Shown here: piece after piece, positions 24,901 to 37,700 of the stretch
How positions within the stretch are numbered: the stretch's first letter is position 1
How the letters are laid out: every line of letters begins with the position of its first letter
Source of the DNA: Ischnura elegans
Lineage: Eukaryota > Arthropoda > Insecta > Odonata > Coenagrionidae
Length of the DNA stretch: 64,000 bases
Reading direction: 5' to 3'
Assembly (NCBI RefSeq): GCF_921293095.1
Contig: NC_060254.1
Coordinates: 4,216,001-4,280,000, forward strand
Position numbers and translations under genes: made by a program
Notes under the pieces: generated by a model
Told to the model about the DNA's origin: nothing
What the model saw: the letters and a program-made list of their open reading frames with translations, nothing else
Database searches by the model: none

Positions 24901-27900
24901 AAAATCAGGCACTTGTTCACTTCCATGCCACCCTGCTCTCGCCATTTTCCCACTCACACCCTTTTAGCCGGACATGAATTTTGCTAGCGATAGGTGAAGT
25001 AATTAGAAATAGCACTTTCATTGCTGCATTTGCATTCAAGGCGTCTCTTGTGTTTGTCATATTTTTGGTTAACGTGTGGCCGGTGATTGTTTCATGATCC
25101 ATATTTCTGTCTAAATGCCTAGAGGCTACTTGGCTTGCATTGAATAAATAATAAAAAATTTACATACAATTTGTTGGTTAACCTAATATGTACTTGACTT
25201 CATGAATACGTAATTATAATATAATTTAAATGTATTGAAGTAATTTAGGGCGTTTTAAAATTCTTATCCATTGCAGTAATCACGTCAAATTTATGTTCGG
25301 AATGGAATGGTGGAATTATCGATAATTCGGTGGAAACAGTCCACAATGACTTTCAGAGTTGGAATTTGTTTAAAGTTATATTTAATTTATATATGGTTGT
25401 AATACAGTGGAACTTGGTTAGTACGTTTCTGAAGGGACCACGAAAAATGAACGTACTAACCAGGAAAACGTACTAACGAGGAAAGTAAATAATAGCAGTC
25501 GGGGTTATTGCAATCAGTGAAAAAGTCGTCATAATTACAATTACTATCGGTAGTTCTCATAGGATCGCCTTCCTGAACTCTTTTCACATTTAAAATCAAG
25601 AAAATGAGCGCTACATTGAAAAACAATACCATGTGAATAAAAATCGCAATTTTTCATAGATTTCCGAAGACGATTCCATGATTACGGCGTCTATCTCCCG
25701 TGATTTATCCTATATACATTTACAGAACGAGGACGAGTGAAGCTCAGACAAGCGAAGACAAGTCATTTTTCTTTCTCACAGCGTACTCGGAGAATATAAC
25801 AACAACCCGGAGTAAGTCAACTGGTTTTTTAAACATCATAAAAATTGGGCAAAATTATATTGACTTTCAAATTACGGCAACAGCCGTAGACATTCGCTTC
25901 TGGAATGATACCATTTCGATTGTAAAATCGATCGATATATCGACTGATGACACGCAAGATTATAAGATTACGACGTAATTTCAAGAAAATTTTATATTAG
26001 ACAGTTGAAATTTACTTTCAAAATTTGTCTAATGTCGTCTGCTTTCGTTCCGAGATCAAGTATTTTTAAGCTAAGCTTCGCGTGGAGATCCAGAGCATCG
26101 TCTGCTCCCGCAACAGTAGTCAAGTAAATACGCACGACGTCGAGTTTATGGAGCAGTACTGCTTTAGATAATGTGGGAATTGTCTAATACCGTTAAGACT
26201 CATTTCTTCATCATGATAACTCGTGCAATAGCAACAATTGCCCACTCACGAACTTTGTGCGCAGCAGTAGGCACCAGCGGGCACTCCCAAGCGCTCCAAA
26301 GGCAACAGAAGGTGAGGAGCTCGGGGTGGGGAAAATTGGGGCTTCTTATTGGCTGTAGTTTTTCGTAGTCAGACATTCCTGAAAAATGGGCGCATTTTAT
26401 TTTTCATCACGTCACAAGAATTCAGAAATGCATTTGGATAAATTACGGTAGAAGAAAGAGATGTGGAATGAATGGAAGAATGTTAATGGCTAATAATAAT
26501 AAATTAAATCATGAATTCAGACGTTTGCGACCCTTAAGAAGACACTAGAGAACGAATTGCGGGTTGCGTCACGGCAAGCAATTGAGCGTACTAACCAGGA
26601 AAGCGCAATTTTTTCAAACGTACTAACCAAATTCTTTTACCTGTATTTTGTTCGGATGGTACCGGGACCGAGGGAAATCGCCGTACTAAGGAGGAAAACG
26701 TACTAAGGAGGAACGTACTAACCAAGTTCCACTGTAATTCAGTAAAAATATTCTCAAATGGTTAATTTTACTTCCCATATTTTTGGCTGGTTAGTAAAAT
26801 GTTTTCTCAGACGTTGTGGAAGAGGGGAATTTGATGGAATTCTTTTGCTGAATGTGACACTTTTATTGATTTTATTTTTTTTCATGTTCAAACCTGTTCA
26901 AATCATTATTTACCTAGAGTTAAAAAAATAGCAGGTCCTCATTTGTGTTAGGAAACTTTGTCTCACCTCAAAAGCCATAAATCAGGTTTCTATGGCATTA
27001 GTTGAAGTATCTTTCATTCATAACCTTTTATAGTAACATTCAAATTGGGACAATTTTATAAGACTTAAATGATTTATCACCTTACTTCCCCCATTACGGT
27101 TGTAGGGTTCAGAGGCATAGTCGATTCGGCAATCTGTTTGGTGTTTCAGTCACCCGTTCTGAGCGGATTGGCAGACTTGACTTGGATTCTACATCACTTA
27201 CTTTCAGCAAGACAATCCATGCGTTTCAAACTGCTTCCTATCGACTCAAGGAAGGCTTTCCGATAGGATAGAGGCCTCGGAAAGTCATTTCGGTTGTGCA
27301 GGCTGACCTGTTATATTGTATTTCATTAATTATTTGCGTCTGGTAAAGTAACACCACTTTACCCCCATGCCTCGTATAGCGCAAGGGATGCGTTCCTTAA
27401 GGTCTTTGTACTATACGAATTTGCATGATACGAGAGTATTTTAACATTGGGAAGATAGGGATGTATTCCTGCAACTCGATTCTGTAAATGTTATATGGCC
27501 GTCTGAAACGGATTTTGTTAATGTTTTCACGGCTTTGACGCTGGAGCGAATCTGAAACTTTTTAGTGACGTCACTCTCACTGCCGCATCCGTGAAAGTAT
27601 TCACACCAAGAGGGCCCGTGGTAGCTTCGTCGTGGCAATGCGCTCTAATTTTTCATTATGAATTTACGCTGTGATTGATAATTAATGGCACATTATTCAT
27701 TAATTACGATGGTGGCTATTTTATATTGTCACTTCCCATAAATACTATGTATTAAAAACAAATAAAAGAAATGCGTAAAGTTAAATTTACATCTGCATAC
27801 TATTTAAATTGATTAGCCTTTATTGCGATTGAAGTTGGTGAGAATTTAAACTTTGCGCTGAGGGTTTGACAGTTATCTTATATTTGTGCATCTGCTAGAA

Positions 27901-30900
27901 TATACAAGTCAAATACTCAAAACTTAATGTTCATAATAATTTGGAGTAGAACCAATGGTAAAAGTATTGTGCGGTATTGAATGTTAACAGATTTATTTAA
28001 TATTTGTTTCGTAAATTCAAGCCTTCGATTTGTTTTTATTAAGGAGAATGGAGGCTCTTTACATAGCTCTGCTATTGTTGCATGAGCATCAATGTCGACG
28101 GAGGCAATAGATGCACATACTTCGGCGGCAGATGTGCGATATCAACAATCCCTTTGAGATGCGGGAAGAGGATTTAAGAGGTTTGTCCCGCGTATCTTGA
28201 GGATTGGCGATGGATATTTTCACTGAGCTCACACCACGATTAATTCTTAGGCGTTTAGGTGGCTTGCCGGGGCATGATTTAGTACGTTAAGGTAAACATT
28301 AATCATCCATTCCATCTCTTCCATGCATTATTGCTGCCGTTCAGTAACACGACTAATATGATTCTTTTTTCTGTTGACATAATAGAAATACTAAGACATG
28401 TAAACATCTCGTCCTGTAGCAGGAACTGTTAATAATCAACTCTTTATCTGCGCCAGAAACATTTTCACCAGTATAAATAGTGAATAGTGGCATGTGCTTG
28501 CACAATCAGGCATATAAATATGCACCACAGCACATTTTAAATCATGTACTGAAATGATGAGAACAGCTCAAATGCATACGAGAATGAACCATTATCAAAT
28601 AATAAAATAACACTTGTTCTCATTCCGCGTAAGCATTTGCTCCATATTATGAGAAAATTAGTGCTAATTGTGCAATTACGAGCCTGCTACATGATGACTG
28701 GCTTTGATATGCAGCACTTGACAACACATGAAAGAGGTAATATACAGTTAATAGCTATAAACTAATTAAGCAATCATAACTTATCATTAATAGGTACTTT
28801 TAAAAGAAAAGACTTTACTCAACTTCGAGTAAAGAAGTCTTATTTCCTTAGGGAATGAATCTACCACGGCATTGTATATGTTGCTCTATGGTAACTGAAG
28901 TTGCAGTTGGCCGCTGAATGCAGTTTGTGTTCAGATTCTGATTCGTTCTTCGGATCCGCACTGCTACCAACATAAGAAACTCAAGTGATCATTCGCAATC
29001 TGTCAAGCATCTCACGACTCCGGCTTTCAGAATCGCTCGAACGTCTTTCACGGTGAGAGGCGTGAGAACGCCACTGTGGATTGAAGCACGCGAAACGTAG
29101 ATATCACATTTACAGAATCGAGCTGGTGGTGGCATAGGTGTTAGGTATCTATATTCCTCTAAATCTTATATTTTCCCATAAATAGCCTCTAACCCTTATT
29201 TATGTATTTTTTATAGTTTAAATATCTTGAAAGGTAGTAGGCAGGCATTCAAAGACTTTTATTCACGTAAAGAAAATTTGCACGTGCTTTTGAAATTCCC
29301 TCCTGTCGCGTGGGTGGGCTAACATCTGCTATCTCAGGGATTTGTAAGGCATAAGGTTGACGATTTTTCAAACCCGTCTAAAAACAATTATTGTTTCACC
29401 CAGGCCCCTTTGTCGCTCATCGAAATGAAAGGCTAGTGCTACTTTGAACGCCATTTCATAGCTAGCGGAGTTCATGAATGATAAATCATTTTAATTTGAA
29501 GTCTCCGAGGCATTAGCAGCTACGTGAAACAGTCTTTAAATGCCTTGAAACCTGACCCAGGGTTTCCTTCCCTGAAAATGAATGAATGAGATTGCATTCT
29601 TTTCCAAAACAACATCATCTCGTCAACATTATAAACTAGTTGAGGGAGAAAGGAGCCACTTTCAATCACAGCTTGGAATTCATCAGAAAATGTTGCGGTG
29701 ACGGCACTATCAATACTTTACAATACAATACAGATTCACCTGATATTGCCGCATGAAAATACCCGGTTGCCGTTTAAAACTCTGGAACCAACTGGAGCTT
29801 TCACTGAATGTCTCTGAGCGATTATCATCCTCGTCTTTCTGTACAGATTCACAATGAACTTTCCGTATGTGTTGACCGCTTGGTTGAAGTTGGTGGGGCT
29901 GAGGTCACTGGTGTTTAACTTCGTCTTTATTCAGAATAAGGCATCATGAGTTTAAACTTCTGTGCACTATCGCTTTGACGCTCTACATTTTCAAAGGAAT
30001 TGACCTCTTTCATTTTCTCTTCTTGGTTTATGGTTTTCCTTGATAACTTCTTGATTTTTCTATCCGCATTCCTATTTTTTGCCATTGTTCTCTTGGTTTT
30101 TACACTTTATGGCTCTATCGAAACAACTGCTGGGCAACTGCTGCACTGTATACTTGAGATGCAGAGGGTCTACGACTGCTGGGAGGGAATGAAGTCATTG
30201 TGTTTGAGACTCTGTAGCGGACCTTTTTATGTGTTGATACTATTCATACGCAACTCGGCTCCATTTCTCCGCCGTGAATACCGATAACCTATGACGGGAA
30301 AAATTACGTCTCAAAACGTATTGCTTCAAAAAAACTCATTTCCACCAGCTCCATGGGTAATTAAAGATTTAAATTACATTATTTATTAAATTAAGTAGAC
30401 GAGATAAATTACTTCGGTAGGCCGGCTATCTGGACCCAATGACTAGTAATGCATTTGGCCATAGCACAGCAATGGATTTTGATTAATGTATAAACAAAAA
30501 GATTTGAGGTAAGCTGTACAATTAATATGCATAAAATGATAGCAATTTCGTGGTTACTTAGTGCAAGTTCATGTGTTATCATGAGTGTGTTAACTTTTTT
30601 TGATTAGGCTACACTGTTGCGATGTTTCCCAGAGGAATGAATTTGTGCTATATCGAAATTGTGCTAATCGAAATTTCGCTATGCGAGGCATGGGTGTATT
30701 TCGTGAGTGCTGATATAAGTTTGTTCTGCTGGAGTGCTATAGATGTAAGTGAATTTAATTATTGTGTAAGTTAGACACTATATGTGCAGACTGTATCACT
30801 TTCAGTCATGTTATTTGGATGAGCAAATTGGCAAAAGGAAGGTGAAACAAGTTCGAATGCATGGCGTAGTGACTTAAAAATATGTAGGTAGCATTATGAA

Positions 30901-33900
30901 TTGGAAACGGGTTCTGGATTAGGAAGTATAAAAATTTGTCTAGTTTGAAATGATTGTGCACATGACTTGGTATCGTAGTTCCATCAAAATTAGATGTGGT
31001 TACATACTTAATTCGGTTGATTCCGTAGTGTGCATCCTAAATATAATATTAATTTTATGTATACTGGGATCAGCGATGGTTAAAACTATATGTAGGACAC
31101 CATCTTGTCAGGTTTAGTCAACAATAAGGTGGTTTCCTATTATTTTTTTATTTCCTAAATCGAAAGATTATTACTCCTGGAGTACGTATTTCACGCTTTT
31201 AGATTTTTAAATGACGATATCTATTTTTCGCGATTAAATGAAAAGTAAAAATTTTCAAGCACATGAAAATGCGACGGGTCAGTATAATTAATATAAAAAT
31301 AATATATAATAATATGTATATTATTCACAAACATCAAAAAAGATCATTTATATTAACATGGGATAACAACCAACCTTTGGCCTTTTTACAAAACTTATTT
31401 ATACTCTTGAACCCTTTGATCAAACAAGGTAATTTATTAAAAATCTTCGGCCCCAAATAAAGAAATGATCTTTTAAATAAAGAAAGATTAGGCTTAGGAA
31501 CTAGAAAATTAACATTCCCATGTAAGTTATAACCATGCTCGGTTCCAGAAATTGCTGGAAAAATACCACTTCGCAAAAAAATAACTTTAAAGTTTTATAA
31601 ACAAACATGTACCTTTAATGGCAATAACTTAAGACTAACAAATAGGGGGTAAGAAGGCTCAAAACGATTTTTGTTGGCAATTATTCTAATTAACTTTTTT
31701 TGAAGTAACTTAACTTAGTGCCAACCAAAGCGTTGTACAATATTACTTGAAAATAGTAAGGACACTTCTGTCGAATAAAATAAAGCTTCGATACATTATA
31801 TCGTAAGACTCTTACTAAATCATTTATATGGTGATACCATTTCAAGTATTTATGAAATGTTACTCCTAAATATTTTTTGCTGCTGACCTGATCAATTATT
31901 AGACAACTACAGTTCTGCATTAGGCAGTCTACATTATGGTAATATAATTTAAGATTGATTGCATAGCAGTTGCTAGGATCAAAAAACATAAATTTGGTTT
32001 TTTCACTTAGTTCAAGCCCATTATAATCAAACCATTTACGTATGAAGTACAAGTCATTTTGAGCATCATTTGCAATGCTTATTAGGTCATAACCACTGTA
32101 ACTTAAGGCGACATCATCAGCAAAAGCTGTCAAAAGACCATTAAATTTAAAACTACACAAATCATTTATATACATTAGGAATAATATTGGTCCTAGTACA
32201 GAACCCTGAGGCACACCAGTGTCCACTTTTTTAAATTCACTATACTTTAGGCCCACTCTAACACACTGAGTACGTTCACACAAATAGGATTTAAACCAAT
32301 TTGATGTTACACCACGGATACCAGCATCATGCATCTTTTGTAATAAAATGCCATGGTCCAGCGTATCAAAGGCTTTCTTTATATCAATAAATAATCCTCC
32401 AGTGCATTTATTTCGTTATATATATTAGTCATAAATTTTGTCAAGGCATCTTCAGTTCCCATATTACGTCTGAGCCTGTACTGATCAATACTAAAATAGT
32501 TGCCCGAATTAAGAAAGGTAAGCAGCCAGTGCTTAACTAACTTTTCCAAAACTTGTGAGAAGGTTGAAAGCATTGAAATTGGCCGATAGTTTTGGATTTT
32601 TGTTCGATCACCTTTTTTAAAAAGAGGTATCGTATCTGCTTTTTTAAATATGTTTGGAAATTCGCCTGAGGTGAAACTTACGTTAAATGCATGAGTAAGT
32701 ACAGGAGGTATATCATGAATAATCAATTTTAAAACATTGCTATTTATTCCATCAAAGCCACATGATGAACTAGAGCGAAGAGAATTTACCAAATTAATTA
32801 TTTCCCTTGGGACAATAGGATCGAAATAGAACGAGTCACACCGACTTTTGGAAAAACATGGATCTTTCATTGGAATACTTTTTCGTGCTTGTTGCCTGAT
32901 TTTTGCTGATTCAAAAACACTAATAAAATAATTATTAAATTCCTTGGCCAATGTCATGTATTCATTTCTTAAACCAACGTTATTTGGATGATGCCTACTT
33001 TTGTTAAATAAATAATTTTTTCTGGCAATCTGTGATAACAGGCTATTAGTCATCCAGGGCTTTAATTTTTTGGAGTCTTTAGTAGTGCTGTAAGAAAATC
33101 TTGAAAATTCTAAACCAGAAGTAAGCTTCTCAATAATCAATTCGAAAGCTTTGGAAGTGTTATTTTCATTAAACACCACAGTCCAATCAACTCCTGCTAC
33201 ACAATGTTTTAGATAATTGTAATTTATACCATACTAAAGGGGCTCACTCTCACAACCACTTCTGTTTTGACTATGATGATGAATAGGTGCAATAGAAAAC
33301 ACAGTCATAGAATGATCACTTATATCTGGGTGGAGTACTTCAGTGAGTAATTGAAATTTATACACATTCGCAATTCTGGCAAACACATGATCTAAACAAG
33401 TCAAAGATGATCTTGTTATTCTTGTTGGAAGTTTCAGCAGACATTGTTAACCTTGGGAGCACATTAAATTAATATCATCCTTAGATACCTGATTATTATC
33501 TAAAATATTTATGTTAATATCACCAACAATAACCAGGTTACCACTAACTTTGTGAAAGACCCCTTGTATTTCATTTAAGAAATGATTAGGCTGAATACGG
33601 TGATGCCTATGCTGTTACTTAGCATTAATAAGATAAGCACACTCCACACATGGCATTTCACCAATCTCTTCCTCAATTCTAATTCCAGTGCCTTGTTACA
33701 CAAGCCTCTCTTCTTCTTCTTCTTGAAAACTTATTTCACCATTCCTATCCTTCTTTCTATTTCCCCTATACTTTTCCAGTCTTCAGTTAACAAAGTTTCC
33801 AAGTAGCTGTAGCTTCTCACATTCTGTATTTCACCTTCTTTTGTCTTCACCCTAATACCATCTACATTTCTCACTTCCATTACTTTAGTCTTCTCAACGT

Positions 33901-34701
33901 TTATTTTCATTCCATATGTTTCCATTCCTTCCTCCAACGCTGTTACCAATATCTGCAATGACTCTGTGTCCTCTGTTGTCGTCCTGGCTGTGTGGCAAAG
34001 GATCGTGTCGAAATGATTCTGATTTACTTCTGCAACTGCTTAAACTGTTTGACTTTGATGAAAAATTTCTTGGGATTCCCACCGGGTATGGTATTCGGTT
34101 AATTCACCGAACGTTTCAATGGCTGAGTCTGCCATCGTCTTCGGGGGTTTACTCTTAATGGTATTTTTTTATGGTTCTTATTTATTTATTCATATCCCTG
34201 GTTGCCGTTATTGTCGTGTGCGGATGTAGCAATTAATTATGGCATTCCAGGCACTGTTCAACATAGAATTAACCCAATACCACATCCGGTGGGAATCCTG
34301 AGAAATTTTTCATCAATCTAAATGCCGGGAAAACCTAAAATTTTACATCTGCATGACTTTATTTCAAAATATATCTACCTTGCTACATTTTTCCATGAAA
34401 TCTCCTTGTGCAACTGCTTTGCCCATGATTTAAAGCCAGGGAAATAAAAAATCAGGCAGTTAATCAAGGGAAAGTCAGGAAATTTTTAATTAAAAGTATG
34501 CACGAGCCCTGCAATTTTATTTACATGATGTTAAGTTTTTTGCCGACACTGATGGTTGTTCTCTTGTGTTTGCAGGTGGAGAAACAGGAGAAGAAGAAAA
34601 AGAAGACGGGGCGAGCCAAGAGACGCATTCAGTACAATCGTAGATTTGTAAACATTGTGCAAGGATTTGGCCGCAGACGTGGACCAAATGCCAACTCATA
34701 A
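15951..34701 (+). CDS. FAU (RpS30): FAU: ubiquitin-like protein fused to ribosomal protein S30
   Basis: Coding exons are 15,951-16,025, 16,550-16,685, 16,789-16,844 and 34,576-34,701, giving 130 aa and stop TAA. The ubiquitin-like part starts [20 protein letters not shown] and ends in LKGG, the expected protease cleavage site. S30 begins [20 protein letters not shown] and ends [10 protein letters not shown] after the basic [15 protein letters not shown]. The human protein is 133 aa, so the length is normal. S30 belongs to the 40S subunit near the decoding side; the ubiquitin-like half is cleaved off. The first coding intron has a GC donor (ATCAAG|GCAAGT) that keeps phase 0, whereas the nearest GT would break the frame. 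The next intron is 102 bp and the last is 17,731 bp, packed with transposons. A possible poly(A) signal ATTAAA lies near 34,790. Confidence 0.96.
18893..18919 (+). repeat. Stray terminal fragment of the Tigger-like family
   Basis: tacacccatgcctcgcttag resembles the terminal repeat of the element that starts 13 bp downstream (18,932). It may be the remnant of an older copy into whose end the later one inserted, or a tandem end left by aberrant transposition. Confidence 0.5.
19562..21451 (+). mobile_element. Tc1-type transposon with ~430-bp terminal inverted repeats, nested in Tigger copy 1
   Basis: The left arm starts CTGTCTGTAAAAAAAAGCAA at 19,562. It runs to about 19,998 and is mirrored from 21,451 back to about 21,020, with few mismatches. 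TA flanks both sides (19,560-19,561 and 21,452-21,453). The related copy at 29.64 kb shows the uninterrupted site (...aactagttgagg), which confirms the insertion and its TA target. The similar arms suggest moderate youth. The space between the arms holds only the short ORF described separately, so this is an internally deleted derivative. Confidence 0.88.
20276..20779 (+). CDS. Tc1-type transposase, DNA-binding N-terminal half only
   Basis: An open frame of ~167 codons lies between the long inverted repeats, and a stop at 20,777-20,779 ends it before any catalytic domain. Landmarks are a first helix-turn-helix region ([20 protein letters not shown]), a linker with a GRPK motif, and a second region ([20 protein letters not shown] ... 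[17 protein letters not shown]). These match the paired-like DNA-binding part of insect Tc1-like transposases that go on to a YLDETW / VMDN / NPIE catalytic core. The start is uncertain because no ATG precedes the conserved part in frame. A product with only this part could bind the ends without cutting and might act as a repressor; that is inference. Antisense relics of the same wider family lie at 38.9-40.7 and 59.1 kb. Confidence 0.7.
   Translation: MRPRTGFSETEVQMVLSLICFFRCEAEKSMDKRYPVYQTVSDCLGISLISVRGVTAKQKDCEKENTSGDLPTAQKRVRLLGRPKIFIDDFMIGVLRRTVHGFYLRNMFPTLRRMMDHLLENVPDCPRFSLPKLRSILLDIGFRYKKFLPSDKIYAIMAYNLRRRKAF
22574..25404. other. FAU intron between Tigger-type elements; single transposon ends only
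   Basis: No coding exon is visible. Two lone transposon-like ends stand out: 'ctatttacttgtgtaatccgc' style sequence near 23,347-23,400, and caggcatccaccgagttacg at 23,549, which resembles a Tigger-type terminus. Neither has a partner end that I can see. The rest is AT-rich. Confidence 0.4.
25405..26734. mobile_element. pogo/Tigger-type element, TA-flanked, with sub-terminal GTACTAACCAGG repeats
   Basis: The terminal inverted repeat CAGTGGAACTTGGTTAGTAC and its complement are flanked by TA (25,403-25,404 and 26,735-26,736). Near both ends the motif (aa)cgtactaa(c/g)gagg or cgtactaaccagg occurs several times, likely transposase binding sites. The interior contains no recognisable transposase, so at 1,330 bp it is a non-autonomous derivative. 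It lies in the FAU intron. Confidence 0.85.
27362..30696 (-). mobile_element. Tigger/pogo-like transposon, copy 2, decayed and split by another element
   Basis: The ends CCCCCATGCCTCGTATAGCG and ...cgaggcatgggtg are the same family as copy 1, again flanked by TA (27,360-27,361 and 30,697-30,698). From about 29,125 to the right end it aligns with copy 1 and passes through the point where copy 1 carries the Tc1-type insertion. Antisense remnants of the transposase are present but heavily decayed. Its own interruption is at about 27,475-29,122. Confidence 0.8.
27475..29122. mobile_element. Non-autonomous DNA transposon nested in Tigger copy 2
   Basis: CTCGATTCTGTAAATGT at the left and its exact complement at the right form ~20-bp inverted ends. 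Copy 1 of the host element reads through the equivalent place (gcgttcctggtagcatagg). The target duplication is unclear. Inside are AT-rich sequence and a G+C-richer right arm. There is no transposase, so the superfamily is unknown. Confidence 0.6.
30697..31260. other. FAU intron, no feature seen
   Basis: AT-rich intronic sequence between Tigger copy 2 and the LINE remnant. No exon or complete repeat is recognised. Confidence 0.4.
31263..33595 (-). mobile_element. 5'-truncated non-LTR retrotransposon (Jockey/CR1-type), decayed
   Basis: Read on minus, the end of an endonuclease domain is seen first (NLVIVGDIN near 33.5 kb, DISDHSMTV near 33.3 kb). Then comes a reverse transcriptase with the blocks [55 protein letters not shown] and [14 protein letters not shown]-terminal piece with [18 protein letters not shown] follows, near 31.45 kb. 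Long open stretches (33,179-32,379 and 32,334-31,690) are joined by a frameshift near 32.39 kb, and there are breaks at both sides. It lacks its 5' part and sits antisense in the last FAU intron. Confidence 0.88.
33598..33958 (-). mobile_element. Fragment of a second LINE (reverse transcriptase end region)
   Basis: On minus, [16 protein letters not shown], then [21 protein letters not shown] and RRIGM, form the thumb-side part of a reverse transcriptase. After a frame change comes [19 protein letters not shown], the block that usually follows in such LINEs. It is a different family from the LINE at its left, since the wording of these blocks differs. It is a short dead fragment next to the last FAU exon. 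Confidence 0.8.
34055..34320. repeat. Imperfect inverted repeat ~50 bp long
   Basis: gatgaaaaatttcttgggat at about 34,059 and the run 'cccaccgggtatggtattcgg' that follows reappear as a reverse complement at 34,262-34,318. A related stretch (acccggtgggaaacccgaga) is near 18,607. It is a repeat of unknown type, possibly a retroelement 3' end present twice in opposite directions. Confidence 0.5.
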
Positions 34702-37700
34702 GTTAATGAAGCTGTGCTGTTAATATAAAAGTAAAAAAATGGACTGCAATGTTTCCGGAACCCAACATTGATTTCAAGTGTGGTGATGATTAAATGTTGT
34801 TCACATAACTTTGACTTGTATTTATCTTTATTAATTTTGACCTAATTGGACAAGCTGGCTAATGGTGGCATTATTCTTAACACCAGATGTTTTTGGTATT
34901 CATATACACTGAGGCAACTTAATCAAGTAATGAATAGTTCCTTATTTTTTTGCCATTTACATTTCATTGCATTTCAATTATGTGTTGGTGTATAGGGTTT
35001 TGGGATTTTTGACTAAAAAGCTGTTTTTTTCAGTCTTTTGCATAAAGAGATTTTTTTATTTTTGAACTTGTGATTAATTTTTTACTTTGGGATAAATTTT
35101 GTTAACACCAGCATTTTAATTATATATTAGAACTAATCCAGTTCTTATGGAAATATTTTGTGATTGTTACTTGATTCTACTTGAGTAATGATGCTTTTAG
35201 CTTAAAAAGTTTCATGAACTGGTGTGTATTTAAAATATCTGTTATATATCGGCACTATTTGCAAGACTGCAATGATTTTTTTTACTGGTTGCTTATGTGT
35301 GTTTTAAAATATCTGGATGAATGGGAAATGCATATCTTAGTATTTGCAATGAGGTAATTGAAATTTTATCTTTGCCTTAGCATTGAAATGTATCTGGCAT
35401 CTGATGGCATAGGCCCAGGTCATCACGTAAATATTCATTTATTGTTAGAGATTGTTTTAAATGAATTTAAAGTGAACTCATGAAAATAGGAGATGAGTCA
35501 GAAAATCTGTCTTGAAAGGGTTTTAACGTGCTATCCCTTGGTGCTATCTTATTGTACTCTCCATTGCATATCTTTCACTGTAGGATACTTATTGGAGCCT
35601 TTCCAAATGTCAGCGACCATGAGCAAATAGTGTTGTGTGATGTATTTTTCCATAATGAGGTTGCTCAAATGAGATCTGAAATGGCAACTAAACAAGATAG
35701 ATAATTTGGCAGATAGATGCTATGCATTAGTTATTATGAAAGCATGACTTCTTTTAAGTGTAATAATGCCTAGGTTATTGTCTATTTTCTATGAGTTAGT
35801 GATGTCATTAAATTGCTGGTTCAATTAGTCAATCAGGGAGGCCCAATCCTAGACGGACAGAATCGCTCATTAGTGTTAATGACAATTAACTGCCATAGAC
35901 AGATGCACAAGGTTGAGAGGTGTTGATCCACTCCGCAAGAGTCTGACATGAGCACGTCAGCGGAAGGGGTAAGCGAGTCAATACTTCTGCTGTGAATAGC
36001 TTTAGAAGTAGGAGACTGATTGGAAACATGGAAAGATACAAGACTTTTTAATTTTTTTAACGGTGTACCGCAATCAATCAGAATTTAAAAGAATGGTGAA
36101 TGAACCCATTGAGATTTTTCATAACCAGTAACAATTGGTGGTGACTATGAGTTTTAGGTAAGTTACAGTGCTTGAGACATGTTTTGCGGTTGGGGCCTCA
36201 TTACTTTGTAACCTCAATCTTTTGGTCTACATTTATTCAAGGAGATTAGTATACTTGTGTGATTAGTAATAAATGGGCAACAATATTAGCTTCTCTGCCA
36301 AATGGGAATGAGAGAAGAGAAACTATTTTGCGGAAACGGTAAGTTCAACAGTTTCATTGCCCCAAGTTGAAGAATCTGGTACTTTTGAAATCTTCTGTAT
36401 ACACGATGCAGTACCCATGCAAGTACATGGCTGAGCCAATGCTCTCAAGAATAGATGTAATCAGTAGGGGCTATTTCCTGCTCAAGTTAAATATGCTCAC
36501 TTTTATGTCATTTTTTGTGTGATATTGTAAAACAAAAGAATTAGGCACACAAATTGACTATTATGCTCTTAACTTCCATGTTAAAAAGATTTGGTTGTTA
36601 TAAGCCAAAAGGTGTGTGAACGGAAATTGCGGAGAGGTTGAAGATGGTTTCGACACATCTTTTTAATGTAGATGGTGTGCTCTGTTTTGTATGTTGTGTT
36701 TATGGATGGTGTCATTCGGTTGTATTCCCCTGTGGGTTGGGGGCTATAGAATACTCCCTCAGTATCCCTGCTTGTCGTAAAAGTCGACTAAAAGGGTGCA
36801 CTAATTTGGTCAATGACTGTGGGGAAAGGGAAAAGTTCCAGTGGTTGACGAGGTTAATATTTTTAGCTAGATAGCATGAACCTGCAACCAACTCTTCAAG
36901 CTTCCTGCTGAATGTGACCTATTTCTAGTAGGGATTAGCAGGATAGATTTGTGATACTTGGCTAGATGTTGTAGGATGAAGAGGAATGCGTGAAGATTTG
37001 GTTCAATTTAAGAGAGTACTGTTGAATTATAGCTTAACTGCTGGTAGCATTATGCCGATCCCTGGGTTCAGAGAATGGCTGGCATTTTTTCAATGGCAAT
37101 GAGTTAACAGATTGTGGAGAGTTACATGCAACAGGGTGGGGAGGTGTGTTCACTTCCAGAGTGTAATAAATTTGCTTGGAGCAAAAATAATTACAACTTT
37201 CCTGCCCCTTACATGTTTAATATTGCAGTATGTGCTCATTCCAGGCTATTAAATATAGCTTACTAAGTTGAAGTGGGCATATTCGCGGCTTAGAATAACA
37301 TATGATTCTTATGTAGGACTGTTCATTGTAAAGGGGCATGAGTAGAGCTACAGAACTCACAAAATTACCCTTCCCCTCATGTTTTGCGCTAACTCTCCAC
37401 AAGGGATCCTGGGTGGCACTTCAATTTCATGTCAACTTTTGAAATGGGTTATAAGAGAGTGTAAGTGAAGATTAGTGGAGGCCCTAAATAATTCCTTGTT
37501 CCAAGATTTTTGTATCAAAATATTCTAAGATCATTTTTGAATGCTATGTGATGTCAGAGGGTCGACTCGTATTCAGAATCGTATATTCATATCTATGTGC
37601 GTTGTAGTCGCAACTGCGTCTGCATGTGCACTATAGTCGGTTCACTTTATCTCTGTGGGTGAACTTAGTGAGATCCCGGACACACTCGGAGGGCCTCACT

